A stretch of 64,000 bases of DNA from an uncultured Bacteroidota bacterium (GTDB taxonomy: Bacteria > Bacteroidota > Bacteroidia > AKYH767-A > JABDAW01): contig CAIMUP010000001.1 of the NCBI GenBank assembly GCA_903844645.1, positions 1 to 64,000 on the forward strand, written 5' to 3'. The translations under genes were made by a program, and so were the position numbers. The notes under the pieces were generated by a model. The model did not search any database and was not told where the DNA came from. It saw only the letters and a program-made list of their open reading frames with translations. Shown here in pieces: positions 1-8,856 of this stretch (the first letter of the stretch is position 1; the number at the start of each line of letters is the position of its first letter).

Positions 1-105
1 GATTACTTTTTATATATACAGGATTACTTTTTATATATACAGGATTACTTTTTATATATACAGGATTACTTTTTATATATACAGCATTACTTTCACTATA
101 GTAAT
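1..105. repeat. 21-bp tandem array A (AT-rich)
   Basis: Four identical 21-bp units (1-84) containing CTTTTTATATATACAG, then one degenerate unit (85-105). The array runs off the left edge of the window, so its full length is unknown. It lies downstream of the minus-strand gene ending at 220. The rest of the gap (106-219) holds no recognisable feature. Confidence 0.9.
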
Positions 106-219
106 GGAACCATTCTTCATTGAAAAACCTTTCAGAGACATTGCCTCTGTCGCGATTCTTATCCCTTGTTTGCCCCCTTTTAATTGATTAAAGGCAAAAC
201 ACTCCTGCAAAACCCTGAA

Positions 220-1212
220 TTATTGTACCTTTTTCATGATTTCGGTAGCGATGAAGGGCTTGTAATGGCTGTTTTCATAATAATTCCCGATAGCATCGGT
301 GATGGCATTCTTGCCAGAGAAATCGTACACCCGATCATCCCCAAAAACAGTTTTCAACAACTTCAACTGGTCTTTATCCATCGGAATTTGATTGTATAAC
401 GGCGAAATAATGATCTTATAATTGGTTTTATGCTTCATAAAAACCTTCGCTATGTCAATTAATAATTCCGTTTCCTCCTCCGTAACCCTCGGATACGGCA
501 CAGGATTCTCTTCTTTGATAAAGTTGCCGAGGGCTATCATTTCTTTGTAATATCCGGTAGAATCCTTTATAAGATGCTGATCGTTACCATAGAAATAATC
601 ACCATTAATTGGGTCGTGATAAGAAGGAAATTCTTCGAGAGAGAGCAACGATTTTTGATACAAACGTGTTTTATGAAAGAGTTTATAATCGGAATAGGCG
701 CAAATAAACTCAAAAGAAAACGATGATTTAAGAAATTCAAAATAGAAACGAAAGGGCGATTCTTTCGATAGCTTCGGCGGCAGAATATGTAAATGATCAA
801 TCCTGTTTTTGGTATTCGCAAGGGTGGTCATATCACAAATTATCAATACATTCTTCATCGTATCGCCCATTTCATCTAAAAACTTTATCTTCTTATTAAT
901 GCCAAAGATTGTTTCAGTAGCCCCATCGAAATGATACGGAATGGCAGTGTTGCCAAGGGTGTTCTGCCATTCCTTACAACGATAAGCATGGGAGCGAGAG
1001 CTTCCAAAAATAAAAGAATTGAACTTGGTTTCCTTTCGGTATTTCAAATAAGTTTCGGTCAATACGAAGCTCCTGTTCGGGTCTACAATATTATCTTTGT
1101 AATAGTCCTTATAATCAAAAAATATCCTGAATGGATCCCAAATAATGACAGTAGAAGTACAAATAAAGATAGGAATAAAAAGTAAAAAGAGTCGGAAGAA
1201 TAGTTTTTTCAT
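220..1212 (-). CDS. SGNH/DltD-like membrane-anchored protein, MBOAT partner
   Basis: A 330-residue protein with one N-terminal membrane segment (about residues 5-25) followed by an extracytoplasmic domain. It contains GSSRSH (about 70-75), which resembles the Ser-containing block I of SGNH-fold hydrolases/acyltransferases. A late Asp and a late His (in ENSHYKP, about 312-318) could complete a triad. It starts 3 bp after the MBOAT gene ends, so the two form an operon. Known pairs of this type (DltB/DltD, AlgI/AlgJ-AlgX) move acyl groups across the membrane onto exported polymers. I infer that this is the periplasmic partner of the MBOAT protein. The substrate is unknown. Confidence 0.7.
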   Translation of the reverse strand: MKKLFFRLFLLFIPIFICTSTVIIWDPFRIFFDYKDYYKDNIVDPNRSFVLTETYLKYRKETKFNSFIFGSSRSHAYRCKEWQNTLGNTAIPYHFDGATETIFGINKKIKFLDEMGDTMKNVLIICDMTTLANTKNRIDHLHILPPKLSKESPFRFYFEFLKSSFSFEFICAYSDYKLFHKTRLYQKSLLSLEEFPSYHDPINGDYFYGNDQHLIKDSTGYYKEMIALGNFIKEENPVPYPRVTEEETELLIDIAKVFMKHKTNYKIIISPLYNQIPMDKDQLKLLKTVFGDDRVYDFSGKNAITDAIGNYYENSHYKPFIATEIMKKVQ

Positions 1213-1215
1213 ATC

Positions 1216-2676
1216 TTAGAATTGGAAGTAAATAAATTGTGTGTTCCCGAACTTACCGATGGAGAGAATTAAGATGATGATGGCGTAATAAATCATCCAT
1301 CTTTTGTAGGGAGAAAGGGAATTAATTCGGTTGATGATACCTTGTTTGCCCTCCACGTTGTCAGAAAAGATAAGCACACCAATAAGAATGAACGACAACG
1401 CCCAATCTATCGGGGAATAGTGGCTGATGACCCCGCCCATCAGCGTGCTGAAGATGCCGGTGTTGTGTATTTTAGAGAACGGGTCAGTAAAATGCGTGAT
1501 GATATACCATGCATCTGGCATTGAATTAGCTCGGAAGAAAACCCATGCTATGCAGAATAAACTAAAGGTAACGGCGACATTTATCTTCTTAATAAAAGCC
1601 CCTTTTAATTCTAATGAAAAGCGTTTTGCCATCATGCCTTTTACTATTTCTATGATTAATAAGAAGCCATGAATTGCTCCCCAGACAACGAATGTCCACT
1701 TAGCTCCGTGCCACACACCACTAACGATGAATACTATCATAAGATTCAGAAACCACCTTGCAATAGACATCCGGTTTCCACCTAAGGAGATGTATAAGTA
1801 ATCCTTAAACCACGTGGAGAGCGAGATGTGCCAGCGTTTCCAAAACTCGGAAACATTGGAGGAGAGATACGGGGCGTTGAAGTTCTTCATCAACCGAAAA
1901 CCCATTACTTGCGCAGCACCTATTGCGATGTCGCTGTAGCCAGAGAAGTCGCAGTAGATCTGGAAAGCGAAGAAGATGGTTGCAACGATTAACCCCGTGC
2001 CGCGATAGTGATGAGGATTGGAGTACACCTGATCAACGATTAGGGTTAATCTATCGGCTATCACGACCTTCTTAAAGATGCCCCAGGTCATTAGTTTTAA
2101 GCCGTCGGTGATTCTTTTATAATCAAAGAAATGTTCTTCGCGGAACTGCGGCAAAAGGTGTTGCGGTCGCTCAATAGGACCGGCAACCAACTGCGGATAA
2201 AACAGGACGTAGAGGCTGTAGATACCAAAATGCCGTTCTGCTTTTTGATTGCCCCTATAGACTTCGATAGTGTAGCTCATCGCTTGGAAAGTGTGGAATG
2301 AAAGCCCTATCGGGAGGATGATATTGAGGTAAGGAATGACAGTGTTGGTAATGTTTAGATGGATGAATAATTCGTTGATGTTTTCGATGAAGAAGTTATA
2401 GTATTTGAATATGGCGAGGACTCCGATATTAGCGATGAGGCTCATCATAAGGAATCGTTTGCGGTGGGTGGCTTTGCTGTTTTCTATTAATATTCCGGCA
2501 ACATAATCTATGATGATGGTGAAGATCAAAATAAGGATATAGGCAGGGATAAAGAACATGTAAAACACGCAACTGGCAGCTAAGAGGAGCATCCATCTGT
2601 AGCGGTGTGGCAAGAGGAAATAGAAGATCGTTACGATGGGGAAAAACAGAAGGAAGTCTGTGGAGTTAAAGTGCAT
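1216..2676 (-). CDS. MBOAT family O-acyltransferase (AlgI/DltB-like)
   Basis: A 486-residue polytopic membrane protein. It has the features of membrane-bound O-acyltransferases: YCDFSGYSDIAIG in the middle, FWKRWHISLSTWFKDY, and the catalytic-type His in SGVWHGAKWTFVVWG. The family passes acyl groups from a cytoplasmic donor through the membrane to an extracytoplasmic acceptor, often a polysaccharide. Length is usual for AlgI-like proteins. It is the first gene of a two-gene minus-strand operon with the SGNH-like protein. A Bacteroidota -7 box (TAATTTTG on the minus strand, 2708-2715) lies about 32 bp before the start codon and supports this start. Confidence 0.9.
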   Translation of the reverse strand: MHFNSTDFLLFFPIVTIFYFLLPHRYRWMLLLAASCVFYMFFIPAYILILIFTIIIDYVAGILIENSKATHRKRFLMMSLIANIGVLAIFKYYNFFIENINELFIHLNITNTVIPYLNIILPIGLSFHTFQAMSYTIEVYRGNQKAERHFGIYSLYVLFYPQLVAGPIERPQHLLPQFREEHFFDYKRITDGLKLMTWGIFKKVVIADRLTLIVDQVYSNPHHYRGTGLIVATIFFAFQIYCDFSGYSDIAIGAAQVMGFRLMKNFNAPYLSSNVSEFWKRWHISLSTWFKDYLYISLGGNRMSIARWFLNLMIVFIVSGVWHGAKWTFVVWGAIHGFLLIIEIVKGMMAKRFSLELKGAFIKKINVAVTFSLFCIAWVFFRANSMPDAWYIITHFTDPFSKIHNTGIFSTLMGGVISHYSPIDWALSFILIGVLIFSDNVEGKQGIINRINSLSPYKRWMIYYAIIILILSIGKFGNTQFIYFQF

Positions 2677-2707
2677 TAGGCAGAGATTGTTATCGTTTAT
2701 AGAATCG

Positions 2708-2715
2708 CAAAATTA
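2708..2715 (-). promoter_or_regulatory. -7 promoter box of the MBOAT operon
   Basis: Minus-strand TAATTTTG matches the Bacteroidota -7 consensus TAnnTTTG and sits about 30 bp before the MBOAT start codon. Identified by motif only. Confidence 0.5.
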
Positions 2716-2836
2716 GATAAAGAGGGAGGAATTGGGGTTGAGATTACAAAACCCGACCAGCGTGATGCTTTATTCCCATAAAAGCTGTATATATAAGGAG
2801 TGATTCAACGCGGAAGGGGAGGGCATGGTGCCTTCT

Positions 2837-2962
2837 AAGACCTGAATTTTGCCTTTGAGGAATTCCTTAAGTGGATTCCAAGAACGTGGCATAGCTATGA
2901 GGAATTCCTTAAACCAATTCCACGTTCCTGGAATTCAGCCCAATGTTGGGAATTGGGATAGC
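2837..2962. repeat. possible decayed 21-bp array L
   Basis: In the 342-bp gap between the MBOAT start and the birA end, GGAATTCC recurs exactly 42 bp apart (2859 and 2901). Related GAATT/ATTCC blocks and the inverted pair AGAACGTGG / CCACGTTCC lie between and after. This can be read as about five degenerate units of 21 bp arranged as 42-bp dimers. It is much less regular than the other arrays. Apart from the promoter at 2708 nothing else is seen in this gap. Confidence 0.4.
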
Positions 2963-3018
2963 TATCAAAAATGGGCTTCCACAGTGGTTTGGAAAAAGAA
3001 ACCAGGGAAAGGATCGTA

Positions 3019-3843
3019 TCAAAGAAAAATAATCTCCTTATGGTTGTACGAGGTGATGATTTCGCGGTTGTCTTTTATCTCTAATTTGCCATCGGAGGAA
3101 ACACCGACAATGGTTCCTGACTTTTCTCTGCCTGCTTCGGTGTAGTTAATTTCTTTGTGGTATCCTTGGAGCATTTTGAGGTATTTCTCTCTTAATTTCG
3201 GGTGTTTGTGGAAGGATTGGAGCTCGAAATAATATGCTTCGATAAAGGAGCAAAGGGATTGGAGGCAGTTTAATAAATCGTATTCATGGTCAGTAATTAA
3301 TTTCAAAGAAGTGGGGTTGCCGGCAGCTTTGGAAAAGGATGTCTGGTTGACGTTTAATCCGATGCCGATGACGCTGGAGTTTATCTTGTTACCCTGCAAT
3401 ACATTTTCGATGAGGATGCCTGATATTTTTTGTCCCTTTATTAAAATATCGTTGGGCCATTTAATGACCGTTCCGCGTTCGGTTTTATAATTTAAGTACT
3501 CGCAAATGCCGATACAGATGATTTGATTTAATAAAAACTGCTCGTCTGCAGCCAAAAAGTTGGGGTAATAAATGATGGAGAAAGTTAAATTTTTCTGTGT
3601 TTCGCTCTCCCATACATTGCCGCTTTGCCCGCGTCCTTGAGGCTGATCATAAGCTAAAACAACGGTACCTTCAGGCGGTTGCTCCTTTAATAAAAGCTCG
3701 CTGGCGTAGGTGTTTGTGGAGGGAATCTTATCCAATTCGATAAGGTTTTGTCCGGTAAATAAAGTAGGGAAGGATATCAATTGCGAAATAATGTGTAGTT
3801 TTGAGCGGTCAAAATTAGAATAAAATTCTGTAAACAACGTCAT
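3019..3843 (-). CDS. birA: Biotin--[acetyl-CoA-carboxylase] ligase
   Basis: A 274-residue protein with the biotin protein ligase catalytic fold. It shows STNTYA, the adenylate-binding loop QGRGQSGNVWES, KWPNDI with the catalytic-type Lys, and SGILIE, plus a small C-terminal domain. It attaches biotin to the carrier protein of carboxylases. No N-terminal helix-turn-helix is seen, so it is a non-repressor form. The first ~21 residues are not family-like; conserved sequence begins at TLFTGQNLIELD. A minus-strand -7 box (TAATTTTG, 3817-3810) lies inside this extension. The real start may therefore be the TTG at 3780, giving about 253 residues. Divergent from rsfS. Confidence 0.93.
   Translation of the reverse strand: MTLFTEFYSNFDRSKLHIISQLISFPTLFTGQNLIELDKIPSTNTYASELLLKEQPPEGTVVLAYDQPQGRGQSGNVWESETQKNLTFSIIYYPNFLAADEQFLLNQIICIGICEYLNYKTERGTVIKWPNDILIKGQKISGILIENVLQGNKINSSVIGIGLNVNQTSFSKAAGNPTSLKLITDHEYDLLNCLQSLCSFIEAYYFELQSFHKHPKLREKYLKMLQGYHKEINYTEAGREKSGTIVGVSSDGKLEIKDNREIITSYNHKEIIFL
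3796..3817. promoter_or_regulatory. overlapping divergent promoters for rsfS (+) and birA (-)
   Basis: Plus-strand TAGTTTTG (3796-3803) precedes rsfS by about 58 bp. Minus-strand TAATTTTG (3817-3810) points into birA. Both fit TAnnTTTG. Because the annotated birA and rsfS starts are only 18 bp apart, promoters must lie inside the nominal birA 5' end. This argues for the shorter birA start at 3780. Confidence 0.45.
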
Positions 3844-3861
3844 AGATAATAAATAAGGTTC

Positions 3862-4443
3862 ATGCCAATTAAGAAAGTAGAGAAGAAAGCCACCGCTAAA
3901 AAAGCGGTGAAAAAAGTAGTTTCAACAGAAGAAGTTGAGAAGAAACCCACCGCTAAAAAAGCTGTGAAGAAAGTAGTTTCAACAGAAGAAGTTGAGAAGA
4001 AACCCACCGCTAAAAAAGCTGTGAAGAAAGTAGTTTCAACAGAAGAAGTTGAGAAGAAACCCGTTAAGAAAGTAGCTCCGAAAAAGAGTGCAACCGAGAA
4101 ATTAGTAGATAGTATTATCTATGGGATGCAGGAAAAAAAGGGGGAACGAATCGTAACGATGAATCTTAATAATCTTAAACATTCGGTGGCGGATTATTTT
4201 ATTATTTGTCATTGCGAATCGAAAACGCAGGCAAATGCGATTGCAAATTCTGTAGAAGAGCAGGTTTATAAAAAGACCGGTGAAAGTGCATCACACAAGG
4301 AAGGACGAGAGAATTCGGAATGGATTTTATTGGATTATTTTAATGTAGTAGTTCATATTTTTCTTCTGGAACAAAGAGAGTTTTATGGATTAGAACGATT
4401 GTGGGGCGATGCAGAGATCAAACAAATAAAAGAAGGGAAATAA
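3862..4443 (+). CDS. rsfS: Ribosomal silencing factor RsfS with repetitive basic N-terminal tail
   Basis: A 193-residue protein. The C-terminal ~115 residues are a typical RsfS/Iojap domain (LVDSIIYGMQEKKGERIVTM, then VADYFIICHCESKTQANAIA, a Trp-Ile-Leu-Leu-Asp-Tyr stretch and VVVHIF). The family binds L14 and blocks subunit joining when nutrients are short. The N-terminal ~75 residues are unusual. A 57-bp, 19-residue unit rich in Lys/Ala (TAKKAVKKVVSTEEVEKKP) is repeated about three times almost identically, then a KKVAPKKSATEK stretch follows. This resembles histone H1/AlgP-like tails and suggests recent duplication. It lies directly upstream of ftsH, as in many Bacteroidota. Confidence 0.93.
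   Translation: MPIKKVEKKATAKKAVKKVVSTEEVEKKPTAKKAVKKVVSTEEVEKKPTAKKAVKKVVSTEEVEKKPVKKVAPKKSATEKLVDSIIYGMQEKKGERIVTMNLNNLKHSVADYFIICHCESKTQANAIANSVEEQVYKKTGESASHKEGRENSEWILLDYFNVVVHIFLLEQREFYGLERLWGDAEIKQIKEGK
3868..4062 (+). repeat. 57-bp coding tandem repeat in rsfS
   Basis: Three nearly identical 57-bp units encode a 19-residue Lys/Ala-rich peptide at the N-terminus of RsfS. The period (57 bp) differs from the 21-bp intergenic arrays, so this is a separate phenomenon. Confidence 0.85.
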
Positions 4444-4533
4444 CAGACATTTTGTCAGGGATAAAGGCAAATTATAGTTCCTTATCTAATGGCATACTAT
4501 TTGACTTAGCGAAAAACTTATAAAAAATAAATA

Positions 4534-6651
4534 ATGGCAAAGAATAAAAAGAAGATAAAAGAACCGGTGGAGGAGAATCCGCAGAACGATTTTAACAAAC
4601 CAAAACAACCTAAGTTCAGTTTCAATTTTTACTGGATTTACGGGATTATCATTGTTGCCTTTTTGGCATTCAATGTTTTTAGCTGGGGTGGCGGACCGAA
4701 AGAAATTCCTTATCAGACTTTTGAAAAGGATATGCTCACGAACCATGATGTCGAAAAGATTGTTGTGATGAATGAAAAAACCGCCGAGGTTTATATCAAA
4801 AAAGATAAATTGAAAGAGGATAAATTCAAGGAGGTAAGGACGAAATCTATTGCGAATGTTGAGAACCCGGGACCGCATTATTATTTCAATATAGGATCTG
4901 TCGAGACCTTTGAAAAGAAACTTGGAGAGGCACAAAAGGACTTTCCAAAAGAAGATAAATTAGATGTCCAATATCAAACCAAGAGCAATACATGGGGAGA
5001 TATTATGGGATGGGTATTTCCTATTATTATTATGATTGTTCTTTGGGTATTTATTATGCGAAGAATGGGTGGTGGTGGAGCTGGCGGCAGTCAGATATTT
5101 AATATTGGGAAGTCAAAGGCTACGTTGTTTGATAAGGATAGTCATGTCAATATTACTTTCAATGATGTTGCTGGTTTGGAGGAGGCTAAAGTGGAAGTGA
5201 TGGAGATCGTGGACTTCTTGAAAACACCTAAAAAATATACTTCATTAGGAGGGAAGATTCCACGTGGAGCATTGCTGGTTGGACCTCCTGGAACTGGTAA
5301 AACATTATTGGCTAAGGCTGTTGCTGGTGAAGCTCAAGTACCTTTCTTCTCAATGTCAGGTTCCGATTTTGTAGAAATGTTTGTTGGAGTTGGTGCTTCT
5401 CGTGTTCGGGATTTATTCCGTCAGGCGAAGGAGAAGGCTCCATGTATTATTTTTATTGATGAGATAGATGCAATAGGTCGTGCTCGTGGGAAATCATCGT
5501 CTTTCAGTGCGAATGATGAGCGTGAATCCACCCTAAATCAATTGCTTACCGAGATGGATGGTTTTGGAAGTAATAGCGGAGTAATCATTCTTGGTGCTAC
5601 CAATCGTGCTGATGTTTTGGATAGAGCCTTGCTTCGTCCGGGACGATTTGATCGTCAAATATATGTTGAACTTCCCGACTTGCATGGTCGTAAAGAGATT
5701 TTCATGGTGCATTTGAAACCATTGAAATTGGATGATACAGTTGATGTAGATTTTCTTGCAAAACAAACCCCCGGTTTCTCGGGTGCTGACATTGCAAACC
5801 TTTGTAACGAGGCGGCTTTGATCGCAGCAAGATATAATAAGGAAAAGATAGGAAAGCAAGATTTCTTGAGTGCTGTGGATAGAATTATCGGAGGATTAGA
5901 AAAGAAAAATAAGATTATCACCCTTGGAGAAAAGAAAGTTATTGCATTCCATGAAGCGGGTCATGCTACGGTGAGTTGGTTGGTTGAACATGCGAATCCA
6001 TTGGTGAAAGTTACGATTGTACCTCGTGGAAATTCATTGGGTGCTGCATGGTATTTGCCAGAGGAAAGACAGATTACTACTAAGGAACAATTGATGGATG
6101 AGATGTGTGCTGCTTTGGGTGGGCGTGCTTCGGAGGAAATAACTTTTGGACAGATTTCTACAGGTGCATTGAGTGACTTGGAGAAAATTACCAAACAGGC
6201 TTATGCAATGGTTGCTATCTATGGTTTGAATGATAAGATAGGTAATATCAGTTACTACGATTCGCAGGGGAAGTCGGAGTTCGAGATGTATAAGCCATAT
6301 AGCGAAAAGACTGCACAAACGATTGATGAGGAAGTGAGCAAATTGATTGAAGGGGCATACATTAGAACCAAGGAATTATTGCTTGCTCACCAAGATCAAT
6401 TGAACAAGTTAGCTGCTGTTCTTTTAGAAAAGGAAGTCATCTTCAAGGAAGATTTAGAGGAGATATTTGGCAAGCGTGCTTTTGAATCGGAGCGGGAGGC
6501 TTTAGAATCAATCAGACCAGAAGCTAAGGCTGATGTAGTTGAAGGAACTGATGTAAAAGTTGAAACACCTGCATCAAATGGTGCTGCTAAAGACGAGCCT
6601 GCTGTGGCTTCTATCGCTAATTCTGATGCAAGCCCTGCGGCAAAAGAGTAA
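4534..6651 (+). CDS. ftsH: ATP-dependent zinc metalloprotease FtsH
   Basis: A 705-residue membrane-bound AAA+ protease that degrades unfolded and short-lived membrane and cytosolic proteins. It has two membrane segments (about residues 32-50 and 156-175) flanking a periplasmic domain. The AAA module has Walker A GPPGTGKT (about 250) and Walker B IIFIDEIDAIG. Second-region-of-homology Arg residues lie in LLRPGRFDRQ, and the M41 zinc site is HEAGH (about 474). The N-terminal ~25 residues are Lys-rich and the C-terminal ~45 residues are Ala/Asp/Glu-rich tails, common in the phylum. It follows rsfS by 90 bp with no clear promoter between. Confidence 0.98.
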   Translation: MAKNKKKIKEPVEENPQNDFNKPKQPKFSFNFYWIYGIIIVAFLAFNVFSWGGGPKEIPYQTFEKDMLTNHDVEKIVVMNEKTAEVYIKKDKLKEDKFKEVRTKSIANVENPGPHYYFNIGSVETFEKKLGEAQKDFPKEDKLDVQYQTKSNTWGDIMGWVFPIIIMIVLWVFIMRRMGGGGAGGSQIFNIGKSKATLFDKDSHVNITFNDVAGLEEAKVEVMEIVDFLKTPKKYTSLGGKIPRGALLVGPPGTGKTLLAKAVAGEAQVPFFSMSGSDFVEMFVGVGASRVRDLFRQAKEKAPCIIFIDEIDAIGRARGKSSSFSANDERESTLNQLLTEMDGFGSNSGVIILGATNRADVLDRALLRPGRFDRQIYVELPDLHGRKEIFMVHLKPLKLDDTVDVDFLAKQTPGFSGADIANLCNEAALIAARYNKEKIGKQDFLSAVDRIIGGLEKKNKIITLGEKKVIAFHEAGHATVSWLVEHANPLVKVTIVPRGNSLGAAWYLPEERQITTKEQLMDEMCAALGGRASEEITFGQISTGALSDLEKITKQAYAMVAIYGLNDKIGNISYYDSQGKSEFEMYKPYSEKTAQTIDEEVSKLIEGAYIRTKELLLAHQDQLNKLAAVLLEKEVIFKEDLEEIFGKRAFESEREALESIRPEAKADVVEGTDVKVETPASNGAAKDEPAVASIANSDASPAAKE

Positions 6652-6669
6652 CACAATTTTTCAACAGTC

Positions 6670-7314
6670 ATGGAAGAGTCCACATCCAAAGAAAAGGTTT
6701 TGAAAAAAGTCCGCAAGGCTTTGATTCAAAAGACTAAAAATCCTTATCCTACCTTAGACAATGATTCAAAAATCTACTCTGCTTCGGATGAGTTCTTGGA
6801 TATTTTATTCGCTGAAGAATTCACAAAAGTCAATGGTCAATTTGTTTATTGTGAGAACGAAGAGGAGTGTATTGAACTATTAAAATCGTTGGCGAAGGAA
6901 CGTGAGTGGGATAGTATCCACAGTGTTGATAAAAAGATTAATGAACTGCTTGAAAAAGGTAATTTGAAATTCACTTCATCGGAAGAAGATTTTATTAAAT
7001 CTGAAGTTGGAATTACATTTTGTGAGTATCTTTCTGCTAGGACTGGTAGTATTTTGATTTCATCGAAACAAGCATCTGGCAGGCGATTGAGTGTTTATCC
7101 ACCTGTGCATATTACGATTGCTTATACCTCCCAATTGGTTTATGATATTAAGGAAGCATTGACCGGATTAAAAGTCAAATATGGTGAATCAATTCCTTCG
7201 ATGATTGCTACGATTACCGGACCGAGCCGTTCTGCAGATATTGAGAAAACATTGGTGATGGGAGCACATGGTCCAAAGGAAATCTTTGTGTTCCTGATTG
7301 ACGATAATTCTTAA
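6670..7314 (+). CDS. LUD domain protein (LutC/YkgG family)
   Basis: A 214-residue LUD-domain protein. Recognisable parts are the N-terminal helical region, GITFCEYLSARTGSILISS, and a C-terminal ITGPSRSADIEKTLVMGAHGPKE, where the family's GPSRTADIE..LVxGxHGP motif is clear. LutC is part of the lactate-oxidation complex LutABC, but no lutA or lutB is present here. In Bacteroidota this gene is often a lone member next to ftsH, as it is here (18 bp after it). The role of the lone form is not known to me. Confidence 0.88.
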   Translation: MEESTSKEKVLKKVRKALIQKTKNPYPTLDNDSKIYSASDEFLDILFAEEFTKVNGQFVYCENEEECIELLKSLAKEREWDSIHSVDKKINELLEKGNLKFTSSEEDFIKSEVGITFCEYLSARTGSILISSKQASGRRLSVYPPVHITIAYTSQLVYDIKEALTGLKVKYGESIPSMIATITGPSRSADIEKTLVMGAHGPKEIFVFLIDDNS

Positions 7315-7335
7315 AATTCTCTCCTGCTATTCTCC

Positions 7336-8163
7336 ATGAATAACTTTACGCAACGAGCTATAACGGGTGCAATATTTGTTATCGTTTTGTTGGGGGCGAT
7401 ACTGTGGAATCAATATACATTCTATTCCTTATTTGTAATCATTACGCTACTGGGTATTTTAGAATTCAATAGAATTACAACCAATGAACTGCATCGTCCG
7501 CAGAAGTATTTTGGTACCGTTATAACCATTGCATTATTCATCATGTCAAATGTGTATGTGATGCGTGGAATCAATCCTGCATGGTTTTTAATTCTAATCT
7601 CGCTCGTGTTTTTGATGTTCATTTTTGAATTAAGAACAAAAGCAGCAATGCCATTCAACAACATTGCAATCACATTAGTTGGTATATTTTATATCGGCGT
7701 TCCGTTCTCGATGCTGAACGGAATCGCTTACCCCGAAATCATTAAAGACAGCGGTTATTCCCCCCACATTTTATTAGGCATGATCTACATGATTTGGGCG
7801 AACGACACAGGTGCTTATTTAGTCGGAAGAAAATTCGGCAAGTACAAATTATTCGAGAGAATATCTCCTAAAAAAACTTGGGAAGGCAGCTTCGGCGGAG
7901 CAGTGTTTGCATTGCTGGGTGCTTACATTATTTCAATTTATTATACTGACTTAATCCTGATTGATTGGTTTGCCATTTCATTAATAGTCATTCTGATGGG
8001 AAACTTTGGAGACCTTGTAGAATCTTTATTAAAACGCAGTTTGAACATCAAAGATTCCGGCACCATATTACCAGGTCATGGCGGGATATTAGATCGGTTT
8101 GATTCGATCATTATGGCTGCTCCTTTCGTGTTGCTGTATATCGTTTTGAGGTTTCATATTTAG
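7336..8163 (+). CDS. cdsA: Phosphatidate cytidylyltransferase
   Basis: A 275-residue multispanning membrane protein that makes CDP-diacylglycerol from CTP and phosphatidic acid, the branch point of phospholipid synthesis. The C-terminal CDP-alcohol signature is present: SPKKTWEGSFGG, then GDLVESLLKRSLNIKDSG and LPGHGGILDRFDS. It is the last gene of the rsfS-ftsH-LUD-cdsA run and ends with TAG, which shows that TAG is a working stop in this genome. Confidence 0.97.
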   Translation: MNNFTQRAITGAIFVIVLLGAILWNQYTFYSLFVIITLLGILEFNRITTNELHRPQKYFGTVITIALFIMSNVYVMRGINPAWFLILISLVFLMFIFELRTKAAMPFNNIAITLVGIFYIGVPFSMLNGIAYPEIIKDSGYSPHILLGMIYMIWANDTGAYLVGRKFGKYKLFERISPKKTWEGSFGGAVFALLGAYIISIYYTDLILIDWFAISLIVILMGNFGDLVESLLKRSLNIKDSGTILPGHGGILDRFDSIIMAAPFVLLYIVLRFHI

Positions 8164-8426
8164 GTTAGTGAAAAACTAATAGTGAAAAGTGGGGTCGGGA
8201 AATTTTTAATTATTTTACAAAACCAAATAAGAATAATACCTCACCAATGATTAATAAAATGGCAATCAAAAACCAGGATACGAGGGAATTAAAAATTCCC
8301 TACTCGGAGGGATTCCCAGCCAGCGGTAGGTATTAAAACCTAAATCCCTGAATTATTATGATTCGTGGATTTTTTTTGTAATTGACTGATAATGAAGATA
8401 ACAATTGGTGAAACGGGATAGGGTTT

Positions 8427-8745
8427 GCTATCTTGGGAGATAGTGGTTGCTATGTTTGGAGATAGTATTCACTATATCACTAAATAGCATTGCTATATCG
8501 CTAAATAGCGGCGGAATATCGCTAAATAGTAATCGCTATATCACTAAATAGCGGCGGTATATCGGTAGATAGCAGCAGTATATCGGTAGATAGTTTTGCT
8601 ATATCGCTAAATAGTGGCGGTATATCGGGAGATAGTTTTGCTATATCGCTAAATAGCGGCGGTATATCGGTAGATAGTTTTGCTATATCGCTAAATAGTG
8701 GCGGTATATCGGTAGATTACGGCGGTATGACGGGAGATAGGGTTG
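8427..8745. repeat. 21-bp tandem array B
   Basis: About 15 units in the gap after cdsA. Unit starts marked by CTAT or GTAT fall at 8536, 8557, 8578, 8599, 8620, 8641, 8662, 8683, 8704 and 8725, exactly 21 bp apart. The leftmost units are spaced 21-22 bp. Two unit types (CTATATCGCTAAATAG and GTATATCGGTAGATAG) tend to alternate. The CTAT...ATAG ends form an inverted pair. The stretch 8164-8426 before it shows no gene, only A/T-rich sequence with a small AATTTTTAATT / AATTAAAAATT inverted pair. Confidence 0.9.
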
Positions 8746-8841
8746 GGATGTTGGGGGATGATGTTGGTAAGGCGAAAGTGTTTTGGATGAGTTATCGGAA
8801 GGGGTTTTTGATTTTCTAATCCGTATTTCATAATACATTTT

Positions 8842-8849
8842 TATCTTTG
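8842..8849 (+). promoter_or_regulatory. -7 promoter box before the interrupted small gene
   Basis: TATCTTTG is a perfect TAnnTTTG match, 7 bp before an ATG at 8857. The very short leader suggests either near-leaderless translation or that the real coding start lies slightly downstream. Confidence 0.5.
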
Positions 8850-8856
8850 GGCCGCG

